Assembly (NCBI RefSeq): GCF_014636315.1
Contig: NZ_BMED01000002.1
Coordinates: 930,001-994,000 of the forward strand
Length of the DNA stretch: 64,000 nucleotides
Direction of reading: 5' to 3'
Source of the DNA: Parundibacterium terreum
Lineage (GTDB): Bacteria; Pseudomonadota; Gammaproteobacteria; Burkholderiales; Burkholderiaceae_D
Position 1 is the stretch's first letter. Every line of letters starts with the position of its first letter. Below are positions 18,287 through 27,712 of this stretch, piece after piece. The position numbers were made by a program, and so were the translations under genes. Below the pieces are notes generated by a model. It searched no databases and was not told where the DNA came from. It worked only from the letters and a program-made list of their open reading frames with translations.

Positions 18287-19075
18287 CTACTTCAACGGCA
18301 AATAATGATACTGCCCAAGTATCCGCGCATAAGTCCCATCCTTCTGCATGGACTTGAATGCCATCTCCCATTTTTTTGCTTCTTCCGGATTGAAATTCTT
18401 GGACCCGGCAAGGTAAAGATCAACCGTCTCCAATACCGCCCCCTCTTTCAGCGACATGTGCGCGGAATCCGGCATGTTGCCCACCACAGTGACCATGCCG
18501 CCTAAGACGGCGATCGCATCTACGCGGCCGGCGGCCAGTTTGCGCACATTGCTTTCTGTGCTGGTAGTGGGATCGGTATGCTCGAAGCCGTTACGGCGGA
18601 CAGCCGATTCAGACGGGCCTCCGAACAGCACGCCTATGCGCAGCTTCCTGGCTGCATCCAGTGTTGAAATATCTACGCCGCTGTCTGCACGGCTGACCAG
18701 CACTATCCTGTCCTGCATCAGCTTGATGTGCCATGAATACAGCTGTTCGCGGTCTGCCAGCCTGCTGATGGCGCCCAATGAATTATTGTCGGTGCGCAGC
18801 ATTTCCAGCTCGCGCTTTAGCGGTACTACGTTGACAGTGCCACTGTGGCCGACGCGCAAGGCCAGCTCATGCAGCAGATCGTACAGCACACCTCGTTGAG
18901 CCTGGCCGGCTGGATAGGAAAACGGCGCGACGTTGCCAACATAGAGCGTGGTTTCCGCCTGGGAGAAGATAGGGAATAGCAGGCCGGCAATTAAAGCAGA
19001 GGCACGCAGGCGGCATTTCCATGCCCGCAGTGCATCGTCTTTTCTGTTGATGATTGAGTCCACCTGCGTCTCCAT
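18287..19075 (-). CDS. Periplasmic substrate-binding protein, family 3 (amino-acid type)
   Basis: 262 residues from ATG 19075. The hydrophobic stretch LRASALIAGLLFPIFSQAET (about 25-44) is a signal peptide with a long basic leader. The mature part has the bacterial extracellular solute-binding (SBP_bac_3) layout: LYVGNVAPFSYP, an LYDLLHELA helix, RIGVLFGG hinge and a C-terminal FKSMQKDGTYARILGQYH. No ABC permease or ATPase gene is next to it, so it may act alone, for example as a sensor or orphan binding protein. An open extension to 19201 exists but lacks protein character. The ligand cannot be predicted. Confidence 0.8.
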   Translation of the reverse strand: METQVDSIINRKDDALRAWKCRLRASALIAGLLFPIFSQAETTLYVGNVAPFSYPAGQAQRGVLYDLLHELALRVGHSGTVNVVPLKRELEMLRTDNNSLGAISRLADREQLYSWHIKLMQDRIVLVSRADSGVDISTLDAARKLRIGVLFGGPSESAVRRNGFEHTDPTTSTESNVRKLAAGRVDAIAVLGGMVTVVGNMPDSAHMSLKEGAVLETVDLYLAGSKNFNPEEAKKWEMAFKSMQKDGTYARILGQYHYLPLK

Positions 19076-19326
19076 GGGGCACTGCACCACGCAGCATGCC
19101 GAATTCACTCTCGGGCTGCCTGGCCGTTTCCGCTCGTTTTTACATGCGTTCACATAGTGTAACCGAGGAGTGCTCCGCCCGGCCATGAACCGATTCCGCA
19201 TAGCAATATCTGTTCGCTATCGCACGGTAGCGGCATGCAGGGCGGCGTAGCATGGATTGATCATATTGGCAGCCACTTTGCCATGACTTTGCCATGTCCC
19301 GCTGGCGACCAGAGAAAGAGCAATGC

Positions 19327-19605
19327 ATGTCCGTTTACAAAATCTCTTATGCCGTTCCGGGGGAGACTGAGCGCATCAAATTTGTTGTTGAGTCACCCCA
19401 TCCTTTGACGCAAGTTGAAGTTGTGTCTCTCGCTGCGCAGCACCGCAAACCCACTGTACGGGCGGCTTTCAGCACGCTGGCGCCGCCGCATACGCGCCAG
19501 TTGCAGATGGCGGCGAATAAACAGATGATGGTTACTGCAGGAATTGAGAATGTGGAGTACATCGTCGAAGGCAGTACCCATATACAGTGCGTGCCCTCCC
19601 GCTAG
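19327..19605 (+). CDS. Hypothetical protein (92 aa)
   Basis: Starts at ATG 19327 (MSVYKISYAV). The protein is soluble, of mixed alpha/beta character, without cysteine pairs or membrane spans; KFVVESPHPLTQVEV and VEYIVEGSTH suggest beta strands. It is divergent from the solute-binding gene at 19075. No family is recognised. AGAAAGAG upstream is a moderate ribosome site. Confidence 0.5.
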   Translation: MSVYKISYAVPGETERIKFVVESPHPLTQVEVVSLAAQHRKPTVRAAFSTLAPPHTRQLQMAANKQMMVTAGIENVEYIVEGSTHIQCVPSR

Positions 19606-19656
19606 CGCGAACCAGATACCTGCAACACCAACTCAATATCCAGCCTAATACTCGGG

Positions 19657-19685
19657 CAAAAAAAAGCGGGCCTTTTCAGGCCCGC
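19657..19685 (-). terminator. Intrinsic terminator of the GH128-like lipoprotein gene
   Basis: Read on the minus strand, GCGGGCC and GGCCCGC pair around a 6-base loop (19666-19685) and are followed by a T-run. It lies about 190 bases after the stop at 19874; the stretch between them is AT-rich and shows no gene. Confidence 0.85.
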
Positions 19686-19873
19686 AAACTCTGGAGTATT
19701 ACCGGTTTTACATCTACAAAACAGAAGCTGCGCTTTTAGACTGTCGGCTATCATCGCAGCAGCCGTGTTGTTCTTTAGCGGCCAGTCCCGGAGTTCAGCA
19801 TTTTTTTCTGCCAGGGGCTGCCGTTTTATTAATTACTTGTTACTGACTACTTGTTAGTGGCACTTGCCTTCAT

Positions 19874-22042
19874 CTATTTGATCGTCGAGCCCGCAGCGGG
19901 CGCTGTGCCCCAGGTTTCTATTTCAAAAATGGAATAGCCATATGGTGTGGCGCGCTTGCTGCCATTGATGCGCAGGTAGCGGCCGGAGGCTGCCAGATTC
20001 TGAAAGTCCTCTACGCCGCCATTGCTCCCTGTGACGGCCTTGACGGTAGTCCAGTTCACATTGTCATCGGATACCTGGATCTGGTATTCGGCTGCGTGGG
20101 CGTTTTCCCAGTTAAGGCGAATGCGCGAGAAACCAGCCTTGCCGCCGAAGTCCAGCGTGATCCACTGTGCATCATAGAACGCGCTGGACCAGCGGCTGCC
20201 CATATTCTTGTCTATCGCTTTTTCTGGACCGAGGGTGGCGTTTTCCATGCCCGAAGCGCTGGCACTGACGGCACTGATCACCCCGGTGGACGGTGCAGCA
20301 GAAGCTGCGCTGCCCCAGGTTTCCACTTCAAAAATGGAATAGCCGTATTGCGTGGCGCGCTTGCTGCCATTGATGCGCAGATAGCGGCCGGTGGCGGCCA
20401 GATTCTGGAAGTCTTCCACACCACCGGCGCTGCCGGTAACGGATTTAACGGTCGTCCAGTTGGTGTTGTCATTGGACACCTGGATCTGGTATTCGCTGGC
20501 GTGCGCCGCTTCCCAGTTGAGGCGGACCCGCGACAAGTTCACGGCATTGCCAAAATCCAGAGTAAGCCACTGCGCATCATTAAAGGCGCTGGACCAGCGG
20601 CTGCCCATGTTGCTGTCGATCGCGTTGGCGGGGCCGGTAGCATCGTTCTCGGAAGAGGACGCCGTGGCGCTGATAGCGTGCAGCGTGGATGACGGCGTGG
20701 ACGATGCCAGTGAGCGGAAGGCGCTTATTTCAAAGATGGAATATCCATACGGCGTAGAACGCTTGAGGCCGTTCATGCGCAGATACCTGCCGCTGCCGCT
20801 GAGGCCGGTCAGATCTTCCACGCCGCCGGCACTGCCCGTGACGGTCTTGATGGTGGTCCAGACCACCGCATCCGGCGAAGTCTGGAGCTGGTAGTCGGTC
20901 GCGTGCGCGTTTTCCCAACTGATCCTGACATGCGAGATATCGACGGTGGCGCCGAAATCGAGGTAGATCCATTGCTGGTCGTTAAAGGCGCTGGACCAGC
21001 GTGTGCCCTGATTATTGTCGATGGCTTTTGCCGGGCCAAGGTCGCCGTTCTCCGATGCGGAAGCAACTGCTGCCACAGGTGTCAATTGCACGTCGTTCAG
21101 GCTGGCAGGCAGGCTGACATACAACTGGCCCAGTTCAGTCAACTGGCCGTCACCGCCTAACAGGTTGATATTGGGGATTGCGCTATTCCTGCCGGAGAAC
21201 CATGAGTACCTGGCGACGATAGGTTCATTTTCCAGATAGTTGACCGCTGCGGTCATGTAGTTCTTTTGCACGTCCAGCGTAATCGTATTGTGCGGATTGT
21301 CGCCGCAGGCAAACTCGGTGACCCACAATGGCTTGTTGTACTTACGGAAGCGGTCTATGTAATTTCTGAGCGCGCTGACATCGCAGGCATACCAGTGCAC
21401 GGGAATGTAATCGACTTGGCATCCCTGGCAGGCGGCAAGGAAAGCATCCATGTAGGCCACAGGATCGGTGAAGGTCACGCCGTCTTCAGATACGCAATCG
21501 CCGCAGTAGTTGACAGCCGGCGCGCCCAATTGCAAGCCTTTGCGGCGCGCTACTTCCTGCAGCACCGGCCACAGCGCGGCAGCTTGCCTTGGCGTCTTGT
21601 TGGCCTGGGATTTAAAGTTGGGCTCATTAAAACCCAGCAGGTTTTTAGCGCCATCCGGCACTTGTGAATTTAACTGATCAGCCGTGGGCGTACCGCCCCA
21701 GGCCATGGGCACGAATTCCACGCCCAGAGTTTTATAGACGCCCGCCGCGCCGGATTCCGGTGCAGGCGACCAGTTGTACCACCAACTGATACCTTGCGAC
21801 AGCGCTGTGAGGTCCGCGGCGGAATTGCCACCGTAAGCGACGCCGCGCTTGGTGCTCTTTTGCGGCGCAACCGCTGCCGCGCTGAAACTGCTTCTTGCTG
21901 AATTTGCCGCCATTGCTGCAACCGGCGTCTTGGCTGTTGCAGCATCTTCCGACGAACCGCCGCACGCCGCCAATGCCAGCAGCAAAACGCTCGCACACAA
22001 AGCGGGGAGCCTTCGCATGAAACCTGATCCAGTACTGCGCAT
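19874..22042 (-). CDS. Lipoprotein: GH128-like glycoside hydrolase with three F5/8 type C (CBM32-like) domains
   Basis: 722 residues from ATG 22042, which has a GGAG site; the frame is open to 22111. The lipobox LALAAC puts the lipidated Cys at residue 27, so it is a surface or periplasmic lipoprotein. The catalytic part (about 65-330) resembles GH128/Asl1-type beta-glucanases: GISWWYNWSP, then LLGFNEPN (candidate acid/base Glu) and LWVTEFACG (candidate nucleophile Glu). Three tandem discoidin domains follow (about 335-465, 470-590 and 595-720), each with RWSSAF, WxxLDFG, TVTGSxGGVEDxxxL, GRYLRxNG and YGYSIFE. Domains 2 and 3 are nearly identical, so they are recent duplications. Likely target: beta-1,3-glucan. 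The gene stands alone with its own terminator. Confidence 0.85.
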   Translation of the reverse strand: MRSTGSGFMRRLPALCASVLLLALAACGGSSEDAATAKTPVAAMAANSARSSFSAAAVAPQKSTKRGVAYGGNSAADLTALSQGISWWYNWSPAPESGAAGVYKTLGVEFVPMAWGGTPTADQLNSQVPDGAKNLLGFNEPNFKSQANKTPRQAAALWPVLQEVARRKGLQLGAPAVNYCGDCVSEDGVTFTDPVAYMDAFLAACQGCQVDYIPVHWYACDVSALRNYIDRFRKYNKPLWVTEFACGDNPHNTITLDVQKNYMTAAVNYLENEPIVARYSWFSGRNSAIPNINLLGGDGQLTELGQLYVSLPASLNDVQLTPVAAVASASENGDLGPAKAIDNNQGTRWSSAFNDQQWIYLDFGATVDISHVRISWENAHATDYQLQTSPDAVVWTTIKTVTGSAGGVEDLTGLSGSGRYLRMNGLKRSTPYGYSIFEISAFRSLASSTPSSTLHAISATASSSENDATGPANAIDSNMGSRWSSAFNDAQWLTLDFGNAVNLSRVRLNWEAAHASEYQIQVSNDNTNWTTVKSVTGSAGGVEDFQNLAATGRYLRINGSKRATQYGYSIFEVETWGSAASAAPSTGVISAVSASASGMENATLGPEKAIDKNMGSRWSSAFYDAQWITLDFGGKAGFSRIRLNWENAHAAEYQIQVSDDNVNWTTVKAVTGSNGGVEDFQNLAASGRYLRINGSKRATPYGYSIFEIETWGTAPAAGSTIK

Positions 22043-22452
22043 TTTTATTCTCCTGATGTGGGACATTATTTGATTTGGTTGCCGCGATGCTTGCCAAATT
22101 TTTGCCCGCACACAGACACAGGAAATTGGTCAAACCTAGCTTTGATTCGCTTTTTTTCGCGCACGGCAGCAAAGGTACATGTACAAAAACTTGCCTCAGA
22201 GTATTAAAAGAGTATTACAGCTTTAAGACATTTTGATAAAACTTACATTTGATTACTTCTGTGACAGATTGCTTGCACTTGGCGATTTGCCGTCACTTTG
22301 CCGCGAGTTATGTGCAAATGCCGCATAAATAGCGTTTGGCCTGGTAAATCACACTATTTCCCTTGGGAAATCAAAGCCAAATCGCGATATTGTTGCACAG
22401 CAAAAATTATGCTATCTTATGATTAGATATCTAACCATTAGTGAGCTAGCCA
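22043..22452. other. Divergent intergenic region, lipoprotein gene / marR
   Basis: 410 bases, AT-rich, without genes. It holds the promoters for the lipoprotein gene (leftward) and the efflux operon (rightward). TACATGTA palindrome near 22176 and the repeated AGTATTA strings near 22200 are seen but are too short to interpret. The marR operator candidate is listed separately. Confidence 0.5.
22423..22434. promoter_or_regulatory. Palindrome TTAGATATCTAA, candidate MarR operator
   Basis: A perfect 12-base palindrome 18 bases before the marR start codon. MarR-family repressors commonly bind such AT-rich palindromes overlapping their own promoter (known). A TTGCAC hexamer 24 bases upstream (22393-22398) could be the -35; the -10 would then lie near TTATGA, overlapped by the palindrome. 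Confidence 0.5.
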
Positions 22453-22887
22453 TTGTTAACCATAGAAGAGCGCTTTTCCGCCGCCATGCATAACGCGGCA
22501 CGTAGCTGGCGGCAGGCATTGGACCGCCGCCTGAAACATCTGGGCGTGGGACAGGCCAGCTGGATGGCCATTGCGGTCATCGCCAAGAGCGGCCAGGCGC
22601 TGTCGCAGACCGAGCTGGCGCATAAGCTGGGCGTGGAAGACCCGACCATGGTGTCGATGATAGACAGGCTGGTAAAGGCCGGCTTTGTCATCCGCCAGCC
22701 GTCGCAGACCGATCGCCGCGTGAAGCTGGTGGTGCTGACCGATGAAGGCAATGCGCTATACCGCAAGGTGAAAGAGGTGGCCGATTCTTTCCGTGCCGAA
22801 TTCCTGGCGGACTTTGACAAGGAGCAATTGCGCGCCGCGACTGAACTGCTGGAAGCGCTGAACAGCGCGGCGGAGTCCACGCTATGA
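22453..22887 (+). CDS. MarR-family transcriptional regulator of the efflux operon
   Basis: 144 residues. The winged helix-turn-helix is clear: LSQTELAHKLGVEDPTMVSMIDRL followed by the wing VIRQPSQTDRRVKLVVLTDEG. The start appears to be TTG 22453. The stop overlaps the ATG of the MFS gene by four bases (ATGA), so the two are co-translated. It probably represses its own operon and releases DNA when a phenolic or similar toxic compound binds, as known for MarR/EmrR proteins (function inferred from family and context). Confidence 0.88.
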   Translation: MLTIEERFSAAMHNAARSWRQALDRRLKHLGVGQASWMAIAVIAKSGQALSQTELAHKLGVEDPTMVSMIDRLVKAGFVIRQPSQTDRRVKLVVLTDEGNALYRKVKEVADSFRAEFLADFDKEQLRAATELLEALNSAAESTL

Positions 22888-24452
22888 GTAGTGCTGCAAC
22901 AACCACTGCAGCAGGCCCGGTACCGGAGGTGCCCATCAACCGCCGCATGATCACCATCTCGATCATGCTGGCCACCATCATCCAGGCGTTGGACGGTACC
23001 ATTGCCAACGTGGCACTCCCGCATATGCAGGGCAGCCTGTCTGCATCGCAGGACCAGATCACCTGGGTGCTGACCTCCTTCATCGTGGCAGCCGCCATCG
23101 CCACACCGCTGACAGGCTGGCTTTGCGACCGCTTCGGCCAAAAAAATATCTTTCTGGTATCCGTTGCGGGTTTCACCATCGCCTCCATCCTGTGCGGGCT
23201 GTCGATGTCGCTCGGCCAGATCGTCGGCGCGCGGCTGCTGCAAGGCATTTTCGGTGCTGCGCTGGTGCCGCTATCGCAGGCGGTGCTGCTGGATATCAAT
23301 CCGCGCGAAAAACACGGTTCTGCAATGGCGGTATGGGGCATGGGCGTGATGATAGGCCCCATCCTCGGCCCCACACTGGGCGGCTGGCTGACCGACAGCT
23401 ATAACTGGCGCTGGGTCTTCTTCATCAACGTGCCTATCGGCTCCATGGCCTTCTACGGCATCTGGAAGTACATACGCCCTACCGCAGCAGCACGCCGCAT
23501 GAGCTTTGACATGTTCGGCTTTGCCACGCTAAGTATCGCCATCGGAGCCTTGCAGATGCTGCTGGACCGCGGCGAACAAAATGACTGGTTCTCTTCCCGC
23601 GAAACCTGGGTGGAAGCCATCGTGCTGGCGATGAGCCTGTGCTACTTCATCGCGCATACTGCACTGCGTCCGGCCGGAAAATCTTTTTTCGATTATCGCC
23701 TGCTGAAAAATTCCAACTACGTCACCGGACTGCTGTTCATCTTCATCGTCGGCATGGTCTTGTTTGCAACGCGGGCGCTGACGCCGTCTATGCTGCAGGG
23801 TTTGATGGGCTATCCGGCCAAGATTGCCGGCCTGGTCACGGCTCCCAGCGGTTTCGGTACGATGCTGGCGATGATGCTGGTGGGCAGGCTGGTGGGCAAA
23901 GTGGATTTGCGCTTCCTGCTGGCGACCGGATTTTCGATTACCGCGTTTTCCCTGTGGCAGATGTCGCGCTATACGCTGGTACTGTCGCCCAGCGACATCG
24001 TATGGCCAGGCGTGATCCAGGGCATAGGCCTGGGCCTGGTGTTTGTGCCCTTGAGCGCGGCCACCTTTGCCACGCTGACGCCTGAAATGCGCGCGGAAGG
24101 CACGGCGATCTACAGCCTGATCCGCAACATAGGCAGCAGTATCGGCATCGCCCTGGTGCAGACGCTGCTGGTGCGCAATACGCAAATTGCCCATTCATCG
24201 CTGGTGGAAAAAGTCTCCAATGTCAGCCCGGCTTACCAGGATGCGCTGGTGGCCTCCACCTATAACCTGGCAACCCAGAACGGCCTAACCGTGATCAATG
24301 GCGAGATCACCCGCAAGGCATCGATGATCGCCTATGTGAACGACTACTGGCTGATGCTGATCATGACGCTGATGGTCATTCCCTTGCTGCTGCTGATACG
24401 CCCGCCGAAGAAAAACGTGCCGGTGGAAATAGATCATGCGGCGATGGAGTAA
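22884..24452 (+). CDS. emrB: DHA2-family MFS multidrug efflux transporter (EmrB type)
   Basis: 522 residues, 14 predicted membrane spans, inner membrane proton-driven exporter. Typical DHA2 marks are LDGTIANVALPHM in span 1, GWLCDRFGQKN (motif A) after span 2, and the motif C-like GPILGPTLGGWLTD with NWRWVFFINVPIG. It starts inside the marR stop (ATGA). With the downstream outer membrane factor and membrane fusion protein it would form a tripartite EmrAB-TolC-like pump spanning both membranes. Confidence 0.93.
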   Translation: MSSAATTTAAGPVPEVPINRRMITISIMLATIIQALDGTIANVALPHMQGSLSASQDQITWVLTSFIVAAAIATPLTGWLCDRFGQKNIFLVSVAGFTIASILCGLSMSLGQIVGARLLQGIFGAALVPLSQAVLLDINPREKHGSAMAVWGMGVMIGPILGPTLGGWLTDSYNWRWVFFINVPIGSMAFYGIWKYIRPTAAARRMSFDMFGFATLSIAIGALQMLLDRGEQNDWFSSRETWVEAIVLAMSLCYFIAHTALRPAGKSFFDYRLLKNSNYVTGLLFIFIVGMVLFATRALTPSMLQGLMGYPAKIAGLVTAPSGFGTMLAMMLVGRLVGKVDLRFLLATGFSITAFSLWQMSRYTLVLSPSDIVWPGVIQGIGLGLVFVPLSAATFATLTPEMRAEGTAIYSLIRNIGSSIGIALVQTLLVRNTQIAHSSLVEKVSNVSPAYQDALVASTYNLATQNGLTVINGEITRKASMIAYVNDYWLMLIMTLMVIPLLLLIRPPKKNVPVEIDHAAME

Positions 24453-24454
24453 GC

Positions 24455-26011
24455 ATGAAAACAGAATTGAAGAAAACCGACCCAACTCTCAAAGAAAATT
24501 TCGCTGTGCATCTTTTTAAATTGAAACCCTCCGCTCTAAAGCCTGGCACCTTAGGAGTCGCACTGGCGATAGCCATCGCCGGCTGCGCCACGGTACCGCC
24601 GGACCGGAATATCTATCCGCAGCAGGATATGGCCAAGGTGCAGCTCGCTGCCGGTATCAAGCTGGCCAGCGAAGGCTGGCCCGACAAGCAGTGGTGGACC
24701 CAGTATGCGGATCCGCAACTGAATAGCCTGATCGCGCAGGCGCTGGCCGGCAGCCCTTCGCTGGAAATCGCAGCAGCCCGCATCGATGCAGCCCACGCCA
24801 CGCTGGAATTCAACGGCGCCGACAAGGCCGCCAATGTGAACCTGAACACGCAGGGCAACCGCCAGCGCTACTCCAGCAATGGCCTGTTCCCGGCACCGAT
24901 AGGCGGTAATTACTTTACCGAGACTGTGGTGCAAGTGCAGGCCCGCTATGACTTTGACTGGTGGGGCAAGCACCGCGCACAAATCGCTTCCGCGCTGGGT
25001 GAAGTAAACGCCCGCCGTGCCGACTATGCGCAGGCGGAACAAACGCTGGCAGCAAGCATTGCGCAGAGCTATTTCAACCTGCAAGGTGGTTGGGCCAGGC
25101 TGGAGAATCTGCGCCAGACTGTAGCCACGCAAAAGAACATCGTGACCGACAAAAGCCGGCGCATCGCCGGCGGCCTGGGCACAATAGACCAGCAGCGCAT
25201 GGCCGAAGGCGAACTCAGCACCCTGAATAAACAGGTGGCGCAACTGGAAGCGCAGGTCGCGACCGAACGCGAGGTACTGCGCGCGCTGGTCGGCGCAGAC
25301 GGCTCTGCGCTGGCTGACCTGAAGCCGCAGGCCATCCCTTCTGCGCCGCACGCATTGCCTGCCCAATTGGGCATGGATTTGCTGGCACGCCGGGCAGACC
25401 TGCAGGCGGCACGCTGGCGAGTGGAAGCCTCGCTGAGCCAGATCGAGGTGGCGCAGGCGGCGTTTTATCCGGATGTCAGCATCAACGGCGCGATAGGACT
25501 GGATTCGCTGTCGCTCAGCCATCTGCTGGAAAATTCCAGCCGCACGCTCTTCGCCGGCCCTGCGCTGACACTACCTCTATTCGATAGCCGGAGGCTGGAA
25601 GCAAGGCTGGGCTCGGTGCGTTCCGAGCGCAATGAGCTGATTGCCGACTATAACCAGAGCGTATTGAATGCGGTGCGCGATGTGGCGCAACAGGCTCTCA
25701 GCGTGCGCGGCCTGGAACAGCAGATTGCCGAGCAGGATGAAGTCATCCGCGCCAACCGCGATTTGCTGAAAACCGCGCAAGCAAAATTCAAACAAGGTTT
25801 GGCGGACCGCGGCAGCGTACTGAATGCCGAACTGGCATTGTCACGCCAGCAGGACATCAGCCTGCAACTGAGGAACCAGCAATTGCAGACGGAAGTGGCA
25901 TTGACCAAGGCCCTGGGCGGCGGTTACCGCGCCGACAGCGGCCCTGCCCCTACTCCAACCACAGCTAACACAGCCATCGGCGCGGCCACAGTCGCCCAGA
26001 CCACAAAATAA
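24455..26011 (+). CDS. Outer membrane efflux lipoprotein (NodT/OprM family)
   Basis: 518 residues. The lipobox IAIAGC is preceded by a longer than usual N-terminal region (Cys near residue 45). The mature part holds two OEP repeats of alpha-barrel and beta-barrel: WWxQYxDPQL near the start, NLQGGWARLENL, and a second repeat with RAELQAARWRVEASLSQIEVAQAAFYPDV. It starts 2 bases after the emrB stop with a GGAG site. It forms the outer membrane channel of the pump. The C-terminal tail is Ala/Thr-rich. Confidence 0.9.
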   Translation: MKTELKKTDPTLKENFAVHLFKLKPSALKPGTLGVALAIAIAGCATVPPDRNIYPQQDMAKVQLAAGIKLASEGWPDKQWWTQYADPQLNSLIAQALAGSPSLEIAAARIDAAHATLEFNGADKAANVNLNTQGNRQRYSSNGLFPAPIGGNYFTETVVQVQARYDFDWWGKHRAQIASALGEVNARRADYAQAEQTLAASIAQSYFNLQGGWARLENLRQTVATQKNIVTDKSRRIAGGLGTIDQQRMAEGELSTLNKQVAQLEAQVATEREVLRALVGADGSALADLKPQAIPSAPHALPAQLGMDLLARRADLQAARWRVEASLSQIEVAQAAFYPDVSINGAIGLDSLSLSHLLENSSRTLFAGPALTLPLFDSRRLEARLGSVRSERNELIADYNQSVLNAVRDVAQQALSVRGLEQQIAEQDEVIRANRDLLKTAQAKFKQGLADRGSVLNAELALSRQQDISLQLRNQQLQTEVALTKALGGGYRADSGPAPTPTTANTAIGAATVAQTTK

Positions 26012-26026
26012 GACGGAATACTCGCA

Positions 26027-27184
26027 ATGACTACCGATAATCAAACCAACCCCAACTCCGGCAAGCGCAAAGTAGTGCTGCTGTCCATTACGCTCGCCTT
26101 CATCCTGATCGCCGTCGCCTATGCAATTTATTACGTGCTGGTGCTGTCCAAGGAAGTAGATACCGATAACGCTTATGTCGGCGGTAATCTGGTGAACCTG
26201 TCTTCCCAGGTTGCAGGCAATGTGCAGGATATCCGTGCCGATGAAACGCAGATGGTGAAAGCCGGTGCAGAGATCGTCAAGCTGGATCCGGTAGATGCCG
26301 ATGTTGCGTTGAGCCAGGCAGAAGCCCGCTTGGGCACGACCGTGCGCCAGTTGCGCGAGCGCTATTCCAACGTGGCGCAATATGATGCGACGATAGAACT
26401 ACGCAAACTGGCTCTGAAAGATGCCAGCGACGACCTGGCGCGCCGTGCGCCGCTGGCGGCAGACCATACTGTATCCGGCGAGGAAGTGGCGCATGCGAAG
26501 CAGGCAGTGGAAACAGCAAAAGCAGCGCTGGAAGTGGCCGCCAGGCAGGCGGATGCAAACCGTGCCGGCGTTGCCGGTGTGGGCCTGGAAGCGCACCCCA
26601 GCGTGCTGGCAGCGAAGGCAGACTTTGTGCAGGCATGGCTGGCAGTGCGCCGTAATGCCATCCTGGCGCCGGTCACCGGCTATGTGGCAAAACGCAGCGT
26701 GCAGGTTGGCAGCCGCGTGACACCGGGCACAGCGCTGATGTCCATCGTGCCGCTGGACCAGTTGTGGGTCGATGCCAACTTCAAAGAATCCGAGCTGCGC
26801 GATATCCGCGTCGGCCAGAGCGCCCGCATAGAGGCGGACGTATATGGCAGCAAAGTGGTGTATCACGGCAAGGTGCTGGGCCTGTCCGCTGGTACCGGCA
26901 GTGCCTTCTCGCTGCTGCCTGCGCAAAACGCCACCGGCAACTGGATCAAGGTGGTGCAGCGCGTGCCTGTGCGTATCTCGCTGGATGCGAAGGAACTGGC
27001 AGACCATCCGTTGCGCGTAGGTCTGTCAACACTGGTGACGATAGACATCAGCCATGCCGACGGTGCCATGCTGGGAGCGCCGATGCCTGCAGCACCTGTG
27101 TATTCGACCCAGACCCTGAGCCAGCCAGTGAAAGAAGCAGAATCAGCGGCTGACGACATCGTTAAAAAGAATCTGGCCAAATAA
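26027..27184 (+). CDS. emrA: HlyD-family membrane fusion protein (EmrA type)
   Basis: 385 residues. One N-terminal transmembrane segment (about 18-40, LLSITLAFILIAVAYAIYYVLVL) anchors a periplasmic part: DTDNAYVGGNLVNLSSQVAG (biotinyl-lipoyl half), a long coiled coil (about 95-200), then VTGYVAKRSVQVGSRVTPGTALM and PLDQLWVDANFKE, matching EmrA. It links the MFS pump to the outer membrane factor. It starts 15 bases after the preceding stop. A GC-rich inverted repeat follows the stop at 27193-27226. Confidence 0.93.
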   Translation: MTTDNQTNPNSGKRKVVLLSITLAFILIAVAYAIYYVLVLSKEVDTDNAYVGGNLVNLSSQVAGNVQDIRADETQMVKAGAEIVKLDPVDADVALSQAEARLGTTVRQLRERYSNVAQYDATIELRKLALKDASDDLARRAPLAADHTVSGEEVAHAKQAVETAKAALEVAARQADANRAGVAGVGLEAHPSVLAAKADFVQAWLAVRRNAILAPVTGYVAKRSVQVGSRVTPGTALMSIVPLDQLWVDANFKESELRDIRVGQSARIEADVYGSKVVYHGKVLGLSAGTGSAFSLLPAQNATGNWIKVVQRVPVRISLDAKELADHPLRVGLSTLVTIDISHADGAMLGAPMPAAPVYSTQTLSQPVKEAESAADDIVKKNLAK

Positions 27185-27192
27185 GCTTTATC

Positions 27193-27226
27193 GGGGCGGA
27201 CCGGAGGTGGTCCACGGTTCCGCCCC
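27193..27226. repeat. GC-rich inverted repeat after the efflux operon
   Basis: GGGGCGGA and TCCGCCCC (one base slip) enclose an inner GGACC/GGTCC pair. No T-run follows, so it is a structured 3' end rather than a classic terminator. Confidence 0.5.
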
Positions 27227-27325
27227 GCCACCCTCTCCATGCGGCTTGCCTGGACGGTGGCCGCTATCACAATGCTGAAATAGCCTGTAACATCCGCGCT
27301 ATTATTCCCAGCTTTACTTCTTATC

Positions 27326-27712
27326 ATGATAGACGCTCTGATCAGCGGCAGACTGTATGGCCCTGCCCAAAAACGCTCGGGCCAGTCCGGCAGCGAATAC
27401 GTGACCTGCAAGCTCAAGGTGGCACTGGCAGACGGCGACCACATCTTTTGCAATGTGATCGCATTTGATGACCATGTGCAATATGTACTGACCGAACTGG
27501 GAGACGGCGACAGCGTGGCGCTATCCGGCGCGCTGACGCCCAAGGTGTGGGAAGACAAGCAGGGCAACGCCCGTCCGGCGGTGGACCTGATCGCGCATGC
27601 GGTGCTGACACCGTACCACGTGAAGCGCAAGCGGCTGGCGGCGCAAGGCGTGACCAAGGCCGGCGATGTGGTCTCGCCCCACGATGATGACCTGGACTTT
27701 CCGGAAAACTAG
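27326..27712 (+). CDS. Single-stranded DNA-binding (OB-fold) protein, SSB-like
   Basis: 128 residues. The N-terminal 105 residues fit an SSB OB-fold: LISGRLYG at strand 1, [19 protein letters not shown], and a [21 protein letters not shown] turn. The tail ends DDDLDFPEN, acidic like the SSB C-terminal tip that recruits partner proteins, although the classic terminal DDDIPF is not exact and two residues follow. It is probably a second SSB copy, not the housekeeping one. It lies alone, convergent with the chemoreceptor gene; the two stop codons overlap by four bases. Confidence 0.75.
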   Translation: MIDALISGRLYGPAQKRSGQSGSEYVTCKLKVALADGDHIFCNVIAFDDHVQYVLTELGDGDSVALSGALTPKVWEDKQGNARPAVDLIAHAVLTPYHVKRKRLAAQGVTKAGDVVSPHDDDLDFPEN

